From positions 1,364,001-1,428,000 of the forward strand of contig NC_060020.1 in the NCBI RefSeq assembly GCF_021134715.1: 64,000 bases of DNA. Direction: 5' to 3'. Under the pieces are notes generated by a model. It worked only from the letters and a program-made list of their open reading frames with translations, searched no databases and was not told the origin of the DNA. Below, in pieces: positions 1 through 10,958 of this stretch. Within the stretch, counting starts at the first letter, position 1. Every line of letters begins with the position of its first letter. Source of the DNA: Daphnia pulex. Taxonomy: Eukaryota > Arthropoda > Branchiopoda > Diplostraca > Daphniidae. A program made the position numbers and the translations under genes.

Positions 1-521
1 CATTGTTTTGCTGAATGCATCATCCAGTTAATACAGGTAAAAACCAATAATAGCTTAGTCATATGGGAACATAATCAAGGCCATGTGTAATCTTCAGGTT
101 TATTGCAGCAACTTTGGGGAAGTCACACCATGGTCACACGAAAAGATGCAGGACACATACCAACTTGTGGTGTATTCATCTGATTTTTACTCGAGCAGTA
201 GGTAGCAATTAACTTTATTTTATTGAATTATTAATGTTGGAATATTGATTGAAATATTTCCCTTAGATTCAACATGACTGTTTGATGCCAAAGTTAGTTG
301 GAACTCTAACTCAAACACCAATAACCGTTGCTGCTGCTGCCTTACAGCCACAGGCAGGAAAATTATTCTTTTCTTCAGAAAATTGTAAGTTTAATTTTTA
401 TCTTTGAGATTTTTATGTTGAAAGTGAAAGAGTTAAAAATTCTGAAAAGCTAACTAAAAACTTTGTGTATTCATGTTATAGGGAAAGTTGCTGGAGTAAT
501 CTGGTGTTCATGCTCATTTGA
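1..521 (+). CDS. 3' end of an unidentified gene, last four exons
   Basis: Four exons on the + strand join in one open frame: 1-36, 98-169, 267-384 and 482-521, each flanked by GT/AG and with agreeing phase (0, 0, 0, 1). They give about 88 C-terminal residues ending in TGA at 519-521. The peptide begins HCFAECIIQLIQ, continues through EVTPWSHEKMQDTYQLV and LMPKLVGTLTQTP, and ends SNLVFMLI. I do not recognise the family. The agreement of three splice junctions is the main evidence that this is a real gene. The 5' part lies outside the window. Introns are about 60-100 bp, like those of the neighbours. Confidence 0.5.
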
Positions 522-775
522 TTCATTTCCTGCCAGCTAGTGAAAGCCGAAAGGCATATCGAATTCAATTGAGCTGCTGCGTGCTGTCTCGAAGCAAGCA
601 ATCCAGCCGTTGCGTTCAGTCATTTGGAACAGGAATCTAATGGCTGTCAATAGGTGGCTGTCAATAGTTGGCTGAAATGTCCACCAGGTAGCGCGAGTGT
701 TTCCAGGAACGCATAGCGGCCATTTTGTTCCAAGACGCAGCAGAAATTGGTTGTCGGTTGTGACGTTTTTTCACG

Positions 776-992
776 ATGAAAATTAAAAGGTATTTATTGT
801 TAATTTCCTATTGTTATTGAATGTAAAATGTTGATGTGAAAAATTTATAGGTGATTTAGCACGTTTAACCAATTTGCCAAATCATTCAACCCAGACTTGG
901 AAGTGCCTGTACATTGCCGAAATGGCGTGCCTCGTGTGTCTCGCTGCCTGTTCTTAGGCGTACGTCTCATCCCATGCAACAGCAAAAAGTAA
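776..992 (+). CDS. possible small two-exon ORF (48 aa)
   Basis: An ATG at 776 opens a 14-nt exon (MKIK plus two bases) with a GT donor at 790. The AG at 858-859 restores the phase and gives an open frame to TAA at 990-992. The predicted protein is 48 residues, basic, with a PVHCRNGVPRVSRC segment. The nearer AG at 849-850 would give an immediate stop, so only one acceptor works. Upstream sequence (roughly 640-775) looks like a leader. There is no recognised domain. It may be a chance ORF or the 5' UTR of another gene. Confidence 0.2.
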
Positions 993-2122
993 TTATTTTG
1001 ATCAAATGTCTTGAAAAAGTACTACTACAGATTTAGTTAACATGACTAGAGAGTAGACCACTTTGTTCCGCTACTATAGAAATTTTGAATCAGACACAAA
1101 GTTATTCTGTTGGACTGCGTAGTTTTCTGTTACTCTTTGTATTCTTTTGTTAATGAGTATGCATGTGTTCACAGTTTTGTTTCTCGAAAATAATTTTCTC
1201 TTCTGAAATAGGTATAACAACAACACTTCTGTAACACTGTTGGTTACCTTGTTGCAGCCAAATGGTGAAAGGTGTGGCGAAGACAGAATGATCCATTGCA
1301 TGCAGCATGGGGTTGCAGTGTAATCCAGAAGTTGCTGTGCTGTTGTAGCTGAGCTGTTCCATCTCGGTTTCTGACTTAAAAATTTTTGTGTTGTCGTTTT
1401 TGTTTTTGACTTGAAAGTTGAAAGTGTTTGATGTGTTGTCTTTTGAGTTTTCATTCAATCATGCAGTATACGACTGAGGCAGCCTGATCAATGTCAGGTT
1501 TGACACAGTCGAGAACTGCTAGATCAAACAAGCTTTCTGCGCCAAACAAATAATAATTTGCATATAACTTGCATCATGTTATTATCGCGGTAGAGAAAGC
1601 GACAGGCCCCCCCCCCTGGGGGCCACAGGAAAAATATATGTATGTGTATATTAAAAAATAAATTTTGAAAGCAAAAAAATTTTTGAATCAAATTTTTTCG
1701 CGATAATTTTTTAAAAACTTCGTGTAAGGGGGATTTTTTTAAATTTTTTTTCAAAAACAAAAGTCTGGACTTAGCAGAAATAATGGAAGGTGGACTTTGG
1801 TTTTTGAGAAAAATATTGGTTGTTGGACTTGCATTTTTATTTAAAATATTTATAAAAAGGAAGGGTTTAAATATTATTCAAATGTAAAACTGAGTTTGAA
1901 TTTTTATTGATTTATTTTGCAAGATCAATTATTTGTAAGTTTACATAGAACTCAATACACACACAAGGAATACTTTCTCACATCATGCGATTATCCGTAG
2001 GAAGAAAGGTACTTAAGGAGAAAATAGACACATGTACTTGTGTTTTAAATCAATCTTGTATTTCAGCAATCTTTCAACACATCCAGAGAAATACGTCAGT
2101 CGGGAGAATTTATGTGTGAAAC
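993..2122. other. intergenic, no supported gene
   Basis: This stretch is AT-rich with long A/T runs at 1660-1760 and a C9/G-run hairpin near 1608-1625. Minus-strand open frames at 1074-1458 overlap each other in different frames, have no domain and are rich in Thr/Asn/Lys, so I do not call them genes. The end near 2000-2120 is the probable 3' flank of the repeat-protein copy that follows on the minus strand. Confidence 0.5.
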
Positions 2123-2967
2123 TCAATTTGAAGCAGGGTAATACTTAAATTCCTCGATGTAGTATACCAGGCAGGGTACGTGGTTGTGTAATAGGCGGCT
2201 TTTTCGGTGTAGTACTTGGAGGCTGCGGTGTTACAGCTAGGTGTAGCGTAGGTCGTGGTGTAGTAGACTGGCGCATCAGTGTAGTGTTTCAGTTCAACGT
2301 AGCACGGAAGAGTAGCTTTTGTGTAGCAAGTCGGGACTGCGTAATACTTGGTCGCCTCAGTTGTGGTTGTGTAGATCGGGGCAGAGTAGTACTTTGGCGC
2401 TTCGGTGTAGCATTCGACCGTTTTGGTGGAGTAATCAGCGGAAGCCTCGGTGTAGCAGCTGGGAACATAGTGGTATTTAGGAAAATCAGTGCAATAAGTA
2501 GCTGAGAGAGTAATACTTGGGAGCCTCGGTGTAGTAAGATGGGGCAGCATGCGTAGTCATGTACTACTCCGTCACCTTGGTGCTGTAGTAACTCGGGGCA
2601 GAGGAATACTTCAGAGCGTCAGTGTAGCGGCCCGGGGCATCGTAAGTTGTGGTATATAACTTCGGTGCCTTAGTGGTGTAGTGCTGGAGGTCTCGGTGCA
2701 GTAACTGGTCGTTGCGAAAGTTGTTACTGTGTAGCAAGGCGACGGCGGCGTTGCGGTTTGGTATCCGCCATACCCAGAGACTTCGGTACACCAGTGGTCG
2801 ATCCAGCCATCAACGATACAACACCCAACAGCAGCACGACACCATAGTTAACTAGACAATTAATAAATTTAATTAACATTAATATTGAATAATAACAGGC
2901 ATATTAACAAATAGAAAAAAAAGGGATTGATACAGAATTCATAGTAAAAAACATAATATTTACCCAT
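2123..2967 (-). pseudogene. Tyr/Thr-rich secreted repeat protein, downstream copy (frameshifted)
   Basis: Exon 1 carries only ATG plus G (2967-2964) before a GTAAAT donor. Exon 2 starts at 2851 and continues a clean signal peptide, MVNYGVVLLLGVVSLMAGS. The mature part is repeats of the type YYTEAPKYY / YTTTYATPSC, a low-complexity Tyr/Thr/Pro/Ala pattern seen in secreted structural proteins. Compared with the upstream copy, one C is missing in the codon run before GYGGYQT (near 2777). At least two more frame changes follow, near 2670-2680 and near 2170, and an in-frame TAG lies at about 2565. The final codons in one frame read EEFKYYPASN then stop (2123). The copy therefore looks non-functional unless the assembly contains errors. 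Its function was probably cuticular, adhesive or egg/haemolymph-related, but this is inference only. Confidence 0.6.
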
Positions 2968-3509
2968 AATTGCGAACTGGGTACACGATGTGGAATGCAG
3001 TGTGTGACGGATAGGCCACTGCAGATCTTACCGTGTCGGAGATCCGCACTTAGGGTGTCGTAGTAATTAGGGACCTCGGTGTAGTAGGCAGGGAAAGCAT
3101 ACGTAGTCGTGTAGTATTCCGATGCCTTAGTGACATAGTAGTTGGGAGCCTCGATGTAGTTCTCCAGCTCTCTGGTGATGTAGCTCGCGGCAGAGTTATA
3201 CTTCGGGGCTTCGGTGTAGCAGCTCGGGGCATCAGAAGTTGTGGTGTAACACTCTGGAGCCTTGGTGGTGTAGTAACTGGCTGTTGCATAGTAAGGCGGC
3301 GGCATTACGGTTTGGTATCCGCCATACCCAGGAGACATCAGTACACTAGTGGTCGACTCAGCCATCAACGATACAACTTCCAACAGCATACGACATTAAC
3401 TAGACAGTAAAAAAAATTCAAACATTAATATTAAATAATAACAAATTAACACACAGAAAATAATTGACATTAATAGAAAACTCCATGTAAAGACAGAATA
3501 TTTACCCAT
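2904..3509 (-). pseudogene. Tyr/Thr-rich secreted repeat protein, upstream copy (truncated)
   Basis: The exon 1 leader and start codon (ATG at 3509-3507 plus G, then GTAAAT) match those of the downstream copy. Exon 2 begins at 3399. It is 7 nt shorter than the other copy across the signal-peptide codons, so the spliced frame stops early (at CGT TGA). An internal ATG (MLLEVVSLMAES) keeps the repeat frame open. Repeats include YYTTKAPECYTTTSDAP and YYVTKASEYYTTTYAFP. The 3' half is missing. At about 3045 the coding sequence runs straight into DNA homologous to its own 5' leader, which is the leader of the next copy, and then reads through to a stop at 2904. This marks the junction of a tandem duplication. 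The gene is probably broken, although a shortened secreted or cytosolic product cannot be excluded. Confidence 0.55.
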
Positions 3510-3582
3510 GGCTGTGAATTGGCAATACGGTGAAGAAGGCAGAGAGTGCGCTGCAGTTGTTGCCGTGTCGGAGATACTCACT

Positions 3583-3620
3583 CGACTGATTCTGCTTCAC
3601 GTTTTCTCTCTCCTTTTATA
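3583..3620 (-). promoter_or_regulatory. TATA box and initiator of the repeat-protein gene
   Basis: On the minus strand TATAAAAGGA lies at 3620-3611. The arthropod-style initiator ATCAGTCG follows, with its A at about 3585, some 35 nt downstream. The 5' leader then runs to the ATG at 3509. This is the expected core promoter for an abundantly expressed secreted protein. Confidence 0.55.
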
Positions 3621-3695
3621 CGATTTTTTGATCACCCTCACCTCTAAAGCCTTGCGGCTATTGTACCTGCTTGATAATGGTGCAACACGTGCTAT

Positions 3696-4222
3696 TCTCA
3701 CCCAGCCTCTACTCCACTGCATGACACGTTTTACGTAAAGATCTCCGTGACCTTCGAGTGTGACTGTCCTTTCCTTCTGTAGGTTGGCTTTGCTGGGGAT
3801 GGGTCTACAACAACCAATATCAAAATGAATACCAAATGGTTAATGTAAAAGGTCTCGTTCTCACCCAACCTCTACACCATTGCATGAAAAGTTTTACATA
3901 ATGATCTCCGTGACCTTCGATTGAAGAAAATGCAAACTGGCCTTTCCTTCTTTGGGCTGACGTTTCCGGGGATGGGTCTACAACAACATCAAAATGAATA
4001 CAAAATGGTTTTGTAACAAATCCCGTTCTCACCCAACCTCTACACCGCTACATGACACGGTTTACGTAATGATCTCCGTGACCTTCGCGCGAGAAGGACA
4101 TGCAAACCTAGTGTTTCCTTCTGCAGGTTGACTTTGGGAAAGAAGGGATCGTTGTTGGGAATTGGAATGGGTCTACAACAAATATAAAAATGAATACCAA
4201 GTGGTTATGTAACACGTCTCGT
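3696..4222 (+). repeat. tandem repeat, three units of about 163-196 bp
   Basis: Units begin with TCTCACCCARCCTCTAC at 3696, 3859 and 4027; a fourth start at 4223 is cut short. Each unit contains a near-identical block around GATCTCCGTGACCTTCG, another around GGATGGGTCTACAACAA, and AAATGAATAC. The third unit has an insertion of about 28 bp (near 4130-4165). No coding frame is shared by the units, so this is a local minisatellite-like array. Confidence 0.75.
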
Positions 4223-4255
4223 TCTCACTCAATCAAGGCAGTGTCTCCCCCTGCT

Positions 4256-4458
4256 TTGATTGGCTGCGACTTAAACCGTACGGTCTGTTTAATAAACAGA
4301 TCTATATAAATTTGTTTGTTAATATTGATGATTATGTTTTGATGTTTATTTGTTTAATAAATTATGCATAATGTAAAAATAAAATAAATTTACAATAATT
4401 TTTAAAATATAGATTTGTTTATTAAACAGACCGTCCGGTTCAAGTCGCAGCCAATCAA
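4256..4458. mobile_element. short MITE with ~52-bp terminal inverted repeats
   Basis: The left end TTGATTGGCTGCGACTTRAA (4256 onward) is the reverse complement of the right end (to 4458) over about 52 bp, with only a few mismatches. The repeats include the shared ACGGTCTGTTTAATAAACA. The ~100-bp centre is AT-rich and non-coding. No clear target duplication was seen. Just outside the left end, CAATCAAGGCAG (about 4230-4241) can pair with CTGCTTTGATTG, forming a second small foldback. A non-autonomous DNA transposon is the simplest reading. Confidence 0.65.
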
Positions 4459-5352
4459 GCAAGATTTACATGTAAATCTTTCAGAACTGAAACCTACATA
4501 TTAAAGTCCCGCTTTTACATTTAAATGGTTTCACGGCAAAAACATGAAGCGGAAATACATTCTGCAAACCGGGAATGCTGTCACTTGATGTCGATTATTC
4601 TCAATGACAGCAGCCATCTTGAAAGTAAAACAGTAAGGTGCAACATTGCCATTTTCGATTTTGCAATTAATAATTACAAGGAGTGAAAGAGCCAATCAGC
4701 CAAAGCGGAAAAATGTCTAACAGTAAATAACTGTGAATACAAAATGTTCAGCTTAACGAGTAACGACTAATTTAAAAAAAATAAAACAAAATTGTGTTAA
4801 AATCTTGCATTAAGCAAGTGCCGTAGCAGATCCGAGATCGACCTGACAAGTCTCGAATTCCGCTCTAGCTCGTTGACACTCACTTGAAAGAAGTAGAGAA
4901 CTAACAAATATATGCAAATATTTTTTATACTCACGTACTATTCCAACTGTACTATTCCAACTATAACCTACTGTACTCCCCTCCAAATTAATATCTCGTC
5001 TACAAAAAGTGCCGAACACGAAAGTGGAAATGTTGGGAATGGAAATGTTGGGAAAATGATGGAAGTTCCCGTTTTAGAACGTCAAAGTTCACAAGGGACG
5101 ATTGCCTTGCGGCCGAAACCGGTTAGCTAACGCCAGACGAGATCAGATCTTCGAAATAACAAAATACACGCAGTGAGTCGGAAAAACGATTGCATTTTTC
5201 AACCACAAATACACAATCCAACAGTCAATTTTTGAGTGTCTTTAAAACTGAGAAAACTTTGATTACTTTTCTTTTTCATAGAGAGATAGAGAGAGACGAT
5301 ATATATTGATTAGATAGGTTTCTGTAGACAGCGACCGGTTATATACAATCTC
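4459..5352. other. intergenic and 3' flank of the angiomotin gene
   Basis: I see no supported gene. A + strand open stretch at about 4990-5130 and a minus-strand open stretch at 4810-5019 have no recognisable domain and no partner exon. A GA-rich tract (GAGAGATAGAGAGAGA) lies at 5280-5296. The last part is probably the 3' UTR of the gene on the minus strand. Confidence 0.4.
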
Positions 5353-8300
5353 TTAAGAAGGCCAGTAGTTATTAGGGAACCGTTCCTTGTCCGATTGTAG
5401 AGCCTGAATCAGCGATTGCTACACAAAACGTAAAAAAAAAAAATATATAATCAAAAATGAAATGTTTCGATTGCTGTGTTAATCGTTGCATACTTTGTTT
5501 TGGTAAAAACGATCTAGTGCACGCAACTGATTGTCAAGACTTTGAGCCGTCTCGGCAATGCCGTTATTTTGACTAGCGACCGATGGATTGGCATCACTTG
5601 CGGCGGAAGTGTTGGGGGCGTTAGTGGAGGATGTTGGTACTTTGGCGCGGGACGGGCTATTATTGCTGGCTACGCTGATGGCACTCCCGCGTGAGCTACT
5701 TGGTAAGCTGGATACGCCGCTACTTCCTGACCAAGCTCCTTTGACTCCGTTTGTCGTCGACGTGGCGAGATCTGCTCCATAAAATGAAATTCTTTGTAAA
5801 CAAACGATTTTTACGATTTTATCGTATTTTTGTTACTCATGGCAAGATGGCTCTCAAGTTGCGGTTGACTAGACTGCTGCTGTTGGCTGGGGTATCTGTT
5901 GAGCAGCGAGACCGACTCGGGTAATCCTCTCGTGGCTCCAAATGCTATTTCACGGTCCATGGAAGCGCGCTGAAGCAAATGGATTAGCATTTCTTTTTCG
6001 CTCAGTTTCGCTTCCAAATCTCGAATTCTTTGTGGTTTTCGAAACAACGATCGGTTATCCTGTTTGCCTACGCAAGAATTGACATTTAATACCTGATTTC
6101 CATATTCGCCATTTCCCGATGCGCCGCTGGTTCCGCTTGAGCGGATGCATTAGACTCGACACCAGTTGAGGCCAAAAGATGACGCGAGTCGCCATTACAC
6201 AGACGTCGGAACTGAATAACCAGAAAAAAAAAAAACAGAAAATAATGATAAGAAAATAATTCATTATCAACAACATGTTTTTATTCTAACCTCATCTTCC
6301 AGTCGATTGACGTTTTGTTGGGCCCGACCCAAGGCCGACTCCAGAATTTCGATATGCGATCTCTGTTGTTGTAGCGTTGCCTTTTGGGCACAAAGCTCGA
6401 TATCCTGACGCTCTTTGTTGGTCATCAGCTCTTTATCTACAAAACAAAGAGACAATTTAATACATTTTTATGGTTACCTTTTTTTAATCAAAATAGATGT
6501 GTTTGTGTACTTTGGCTAACAAGTTGAGCGATGAGAGCGTCGCGGCGGGCAATTTGATTTTGCCAGTCAGCGGCCGATGCGGATTCGGCGGTGCTGCCAA
6601 GAGAAGCTACCGAGGCGCTCCTGAGCGCCAACTGTGATGTCAACAGCTCGACTTGATTGCGCAGCCCCGCGTTCATGTCCTGTGCGCGACGCCATTCGGC
6701 TTCGAGTCGAATTCGGGCAGATTGCTCGAGCGATTCTTTGCGCTCAGAGGAGCGCACTAGAGCCTGATGAGCGACCTGGACAGCGCTCAATTCTTTTTCG
6801 AATTTCTGCAATTTGGCGATGTGATCCTGATGATTCTGCACTTGTTGACGCAATTTGAAATTCTCCTCCAGTATGGCATCGACTAGCTCTGGCGTACTCC
6901 AAACCGCTTCAGAATCCTCTTGCCTCACCACCATTACCTTGTCTCCACTAATTGCTATTGTTGCTGGTCCGGTCGGTTCTGCTGGAACAGTTTGAATTTC
7001 AATAGGCGGATCGATCTGGCTCTTTTCGGTTTGAGTATTGAGTTCTTCGGCTGGAGCAGCAGGCTCTGTTTTACTACAGCAAGGTCAACAACATTTTTGT
7101 GTGATTAGATTAGAATTATGACGACATAGGAATTTACGATGTTCATGTTTGCCTTATCTCTAAAACGGCTGTTTGAAACATGTGTTTTGATTGCGTTTGT
7201 ATTTGTTTTGATGACTTTCTTTTTCTAACTTACTTGTGACGTAACGCTCTCCACGTATTGCTGGAATCCGAGGTCCCAGCGCTGCTCTTGTTCCAGCCGA
7301 GCTCTTTACCCAATTTGGACAAATCGGGATGGGAACGGGACAACGCTCGTCGGATTTTTATTCGCCGGCAAGAAGATGACGATGACGAATTTCGGCTGCT
7401 GGCAGGAGTTCCATTTTCTGTCGCGACAGCTGCCGCCGCCGCCGTTGCTGGGGCCGCACCACTGCCGAAACTTTTATTCCGCGGATAAGCAGGTGGTGGT
7501 TTACTCAAATAAGTAAAATCTCTGGTGTAGGACGACGGTGTCTGCAACGTCTGGTGGTCGTTGAGGAGTGTGTCACTGATCGACAGGGCCGAACAGGCGC
7601 CTTCACCACTTTCCTCGATGGATAAAGGGTAGCAGCTATCGCTGGGACCGGCAGCCGTTGTCGTATTTGTTGTCGTAATGGGCAAGCTCCAGTTCATTTC
7701 ACGAGCGAGACCATGGAGCATTTTCAAGTGTTTTCTACGTTCACAACATCCATTTTGGTGATCCAGCTCGGTGTTTTCTTGTTCTTCGTGGTAGAGTGAA
7801 GCCAGACTGGTCAAATGGGACGACGGGTGATGGCGCTGGTAGGTAGATAGAGCGCTGAAATCTTTGGCGGATCGTGGAAGACTCCGAGTGGTAAATCCTC
7901 CAACACCAGGTGGTGAAGGTGGCGGAGGTGGTGGATGACCTCCTCCGCGACGTCGACGCCGATTGGCGCTGCCCAATAGCAAAAGATCCTCTGCGTCGTC
8001 GTTGCAATCGGACGACGCCGGTCGAAACGGTGGCGTTTTGGGTGTGCTGGTAAGATAATGCGACGAACCGGCCATTCCCAAATCGGGTATCGATCCTGTT
8101 CCAGCCAACCTGTTGTGAAACAACGACAACGAGTCAAGGATAAATAGCACACCAACAACATCCGCCAATCTCCAACGTCAACAAACTGGGAAAAGGTTTC
8201 GCCTGGTGATGGTTAGTTGGCTTTAATCTGGCCACCCTTTGATAACCCGTGGTCTACACAAAAAAGAAAACATCACCAGTAGAATGGAAGGGAGACGAAA

Positions 8301-9619
8301 GAGTAGAGTGAGGACGTGTGTCGGGGGAGGCACTCGATTTTAAGTGGCTCAACAACCATCGATTAAAACAGATAAGACTGGACTGGGACTCCTTTTTTTT
8401 CTTTTTCTCTTATCACCCACGCGCGCGCACAGACACAGCAGAGCTCCACAAACGCGCCAGGCATTTGCGGAATGTGTAATTTTAGACTGTACTACCCCTC
8501 TCAAACAGTCCCAGTCGCTCATTTTTCACTCAGCTCTTCTCCCGGGATCCCCGGCAACCAACTTTGCGCTGCTGCCATCTGATGATGAGACGGTCAGAAC
8601 ATTATGGTTCGATGCCAACAACTCGGAATACTGTAGTATATACATCTCTCTTTCTCTACACTCGACCATTTTTTTTTTCTTTCTCCTTCCTTTTCCCTTC
8701 TTTCTCTTTTCTCTATCCTTTCCGGTGAACGATATAATAATCAGCTGAGGCTGCACACCCAATTCCCTTCGATTCCCCCACACACACATACGTAATCATC
8801 CCAGTCCGGTCTGGTCCGGCTTTTTTGGATTCTGTGCGACGAATATTATTATAAGACGACAAAACGCGCGATGAAGATGATGAAACCGTGAACGTCAACA
8901 AAAAATGGGAACGCAACAAAGAAGAAGAACTCGTCAAAAATTAAAAAAAGAGAAAAGAATGAAGACGGGAGCGGAGGTGGGGTGGGGTGTCGGATTGAAT
9001 TTCACCAGCGCAACCAACCAGGGTATTACTTTACAATGAAGTGACACTGACGCCATCTTTGATGATGATGAACGTGTTTAGGTATTATGCATAGATGGAA
9101 ATATGCGGGCGATGGATATTTAATACAATATATGCTCGTAACTACCTTGCCCAGCTTTCATCCGAGAGGCTTCCGTGAATGATGAGCGTTCGACAAGAGG
9201 AGGCCGGATCGGGTCCCCCGCCGCTGCTATTCATCGATTGTTCTAGCGGGTTGACGCTGCCACTGCGTTGTTGATGTTGCTGGTGCTGTGCAAGTTGCAG
9301 TCCGCTGCAGCTGCGGCAGCTGGGCCGCGATTGACGTTGTTGTTGAAGCTGTTGCCAGCTCTTGCTCTCCTGACCTTGCGGTTCCTGACGGGCAGTGTGA
9401 CGCAAAACGTAGAGCTTCTCCTCCCGTGTCAAATGCTCCGTTGATGACGTCGTCGTCGCGTCAGAATCACTCCCGTCGCTTCCTGCGGATCGAAAAATCA
9501 TCAATCAATTCATTGAGTTTGTATAATAAAAAGCGCGACAATGTATTTCTTTTTAAATAGGTTGAAAATGTTTTCTTACCATCGGAATGGTCCTTGCGGC
9601 TTTGGTTGGACACGCTCAT
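5353..9619 (-). CDS. Amot: angiomotin (AMOT) family homologue
   Basis: Nine exons on the minus strand: 9619-9580, 9482-9146, 8109-7234, 7073-6511, 6436-6291, 6211-6163 (or to 6093), 6067-5837, 5771-5494 and 5418-5353, about 861 residues. The N-terminus has LTREEKLYVLRHTARQEPQGQE; the core ARQEPQGQE is the signature of the AMOT N-terminus. A PPPAY (PPxY) motif in exon 3 would bind WW domains such as those of YAP/Yorkie. Exons 4-7 form the long coiled coil, ending in RIRDLEAKLSEKEMLIHLLQ, which matches the AMOT coiled-coil end (EKDAMIKVLQ in vertebrates). A Ser-rich tail follows, ending NNYWPS. Vertebrate AMOTs are scaffolds at tight junctions and actin that hold YAP in the cytoplasm. The exon 6/7 junction is ambiguous: only the donor at 6162 keeps frame. 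Confidence 0.85.
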
Positions 9620-10958
9620 TTCACAATCGCTCACTACTCACGCACAAAAACACGCAACGCACACACACACAACTATTTTCTTTCGGTTTGGCACTCAAAC
9701 GACGGCACTCACGACAAACGCCATGAGAGTTAGAGAGAGAGAGCGGGCGATGCGTCAGCTACGTCTCAAGTCCGGGCAGCTACTGTGTGTATATATGTGT
9801 AGGCTGGACCCTCCTCCTTTTTCTCCTACCCCCCTAGCGCGCCCACACTCACAGACTAATGCCAGAGGAATTCTTAGACACACACACACACACACAGTCT
9901 TTTCGCATGCGTTCCCTCCCCCCCCCCTTTGCTTTCGATTCCTATGTTGGTATACTATACTCCTGACACTCTCGAATGCACATATGGGCCTCACCCCTCC
10001 TCGATCGCATTTTTGTGTGTCCACCAAACTGGAAGCAGATGCAGCTGTTGCGCTAAACCCAACCTCCCCTTTTTTCCTTTTCTTTTTTGATATGTATTTT
10101 CTCTATTGAGAAAAATAGAATCCCTCCATCATCTACCAACCGCCACAACATCACCAACAAGAGGCAGCTGCTATCGGAGACGACCAGACCTACATAATAA
10201 CTGTCAAACGATATCCACCGGTTCTCGTTTTACGTTTTCTAGGTTACAGGTTCCAATCAAATTATTGGACCGGACTGAAAAGGAAAGAGGAATGTAGAAT
10301 ATGTCGGATGAAACCGTTTAAACCCATCAGTCACGACACGAAAAAAAAAAGAGGTTCCTTTATTTGTTTCTTAAAAGGTTCCTCGAGTGACAACGACGGC
10401 GACGCTGTCGACGCCAGGGGATGCGACACGCACACATACACTCACACGTCCGTTTCTCTTCCTTCGACCCCGCAGGCAGTTCCCATCGGAAGAGAAAAGT
10501 CTTACGAAACTGGAGGGGGGAGAGAGACAACAACAAAAATGTTAAATACCCCCCATTGGTCGCCCTTGGCAACCGGAAGCAGAAATAGATTCGTGTCGTG
10601 CATGTACCACGTTCCGGTTAGGTTTGCTTGACTTTACGTTATGCGCGGCACGTTTGCGCATCTCGAAATACTTTTAGAAAGCCAACGGTCAAAAACCCAT
10701 TGGGCACGCAGAAATCGCGTGCCAAAAAATCCCCGCCATTCCTTGGCGGCCAGATTTAAAATAGAAACATCTCGACGAATAACTATGCAAACAATTTCCT
10801 TCTTTTTTGTTTTACATTTTTCAGTCTGACGGAATTTCAGTTATTGCTTTATAGGTAAAGTTATTCTCTTTTTTTTACTGTAACAATGTAACAAACAAAA
10901 AATGTAGAGTTCGACTGGAATGATGGTGAAACTCGATAGAAAGAAAAGAAACAAAACC
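9620..10958. other. intergenic, low-complexity, no gene seen
   Basis: This is the 5' flank of the angiomotin gene. It contains GA and CA microsatellites (for example a CA run at 9879-9897), a C9 run near 9921, and pyrimidine-rich stretches. Open frames here are composed of the simple repeats and show no domain, so I see no supported gene. Confidence 0.5.

Noticed and set aside
1074-1458. Minus-strand open frames of 126 and 102 residues
   Set aside because: They overlap each other in different frames and have compositional bias without a recognisable motif.
7258-8161. Open frames in other frames of the angiomotin exons
   Set aside because: They are shadows of a coding exon whose own frame joins in phase with eight others.
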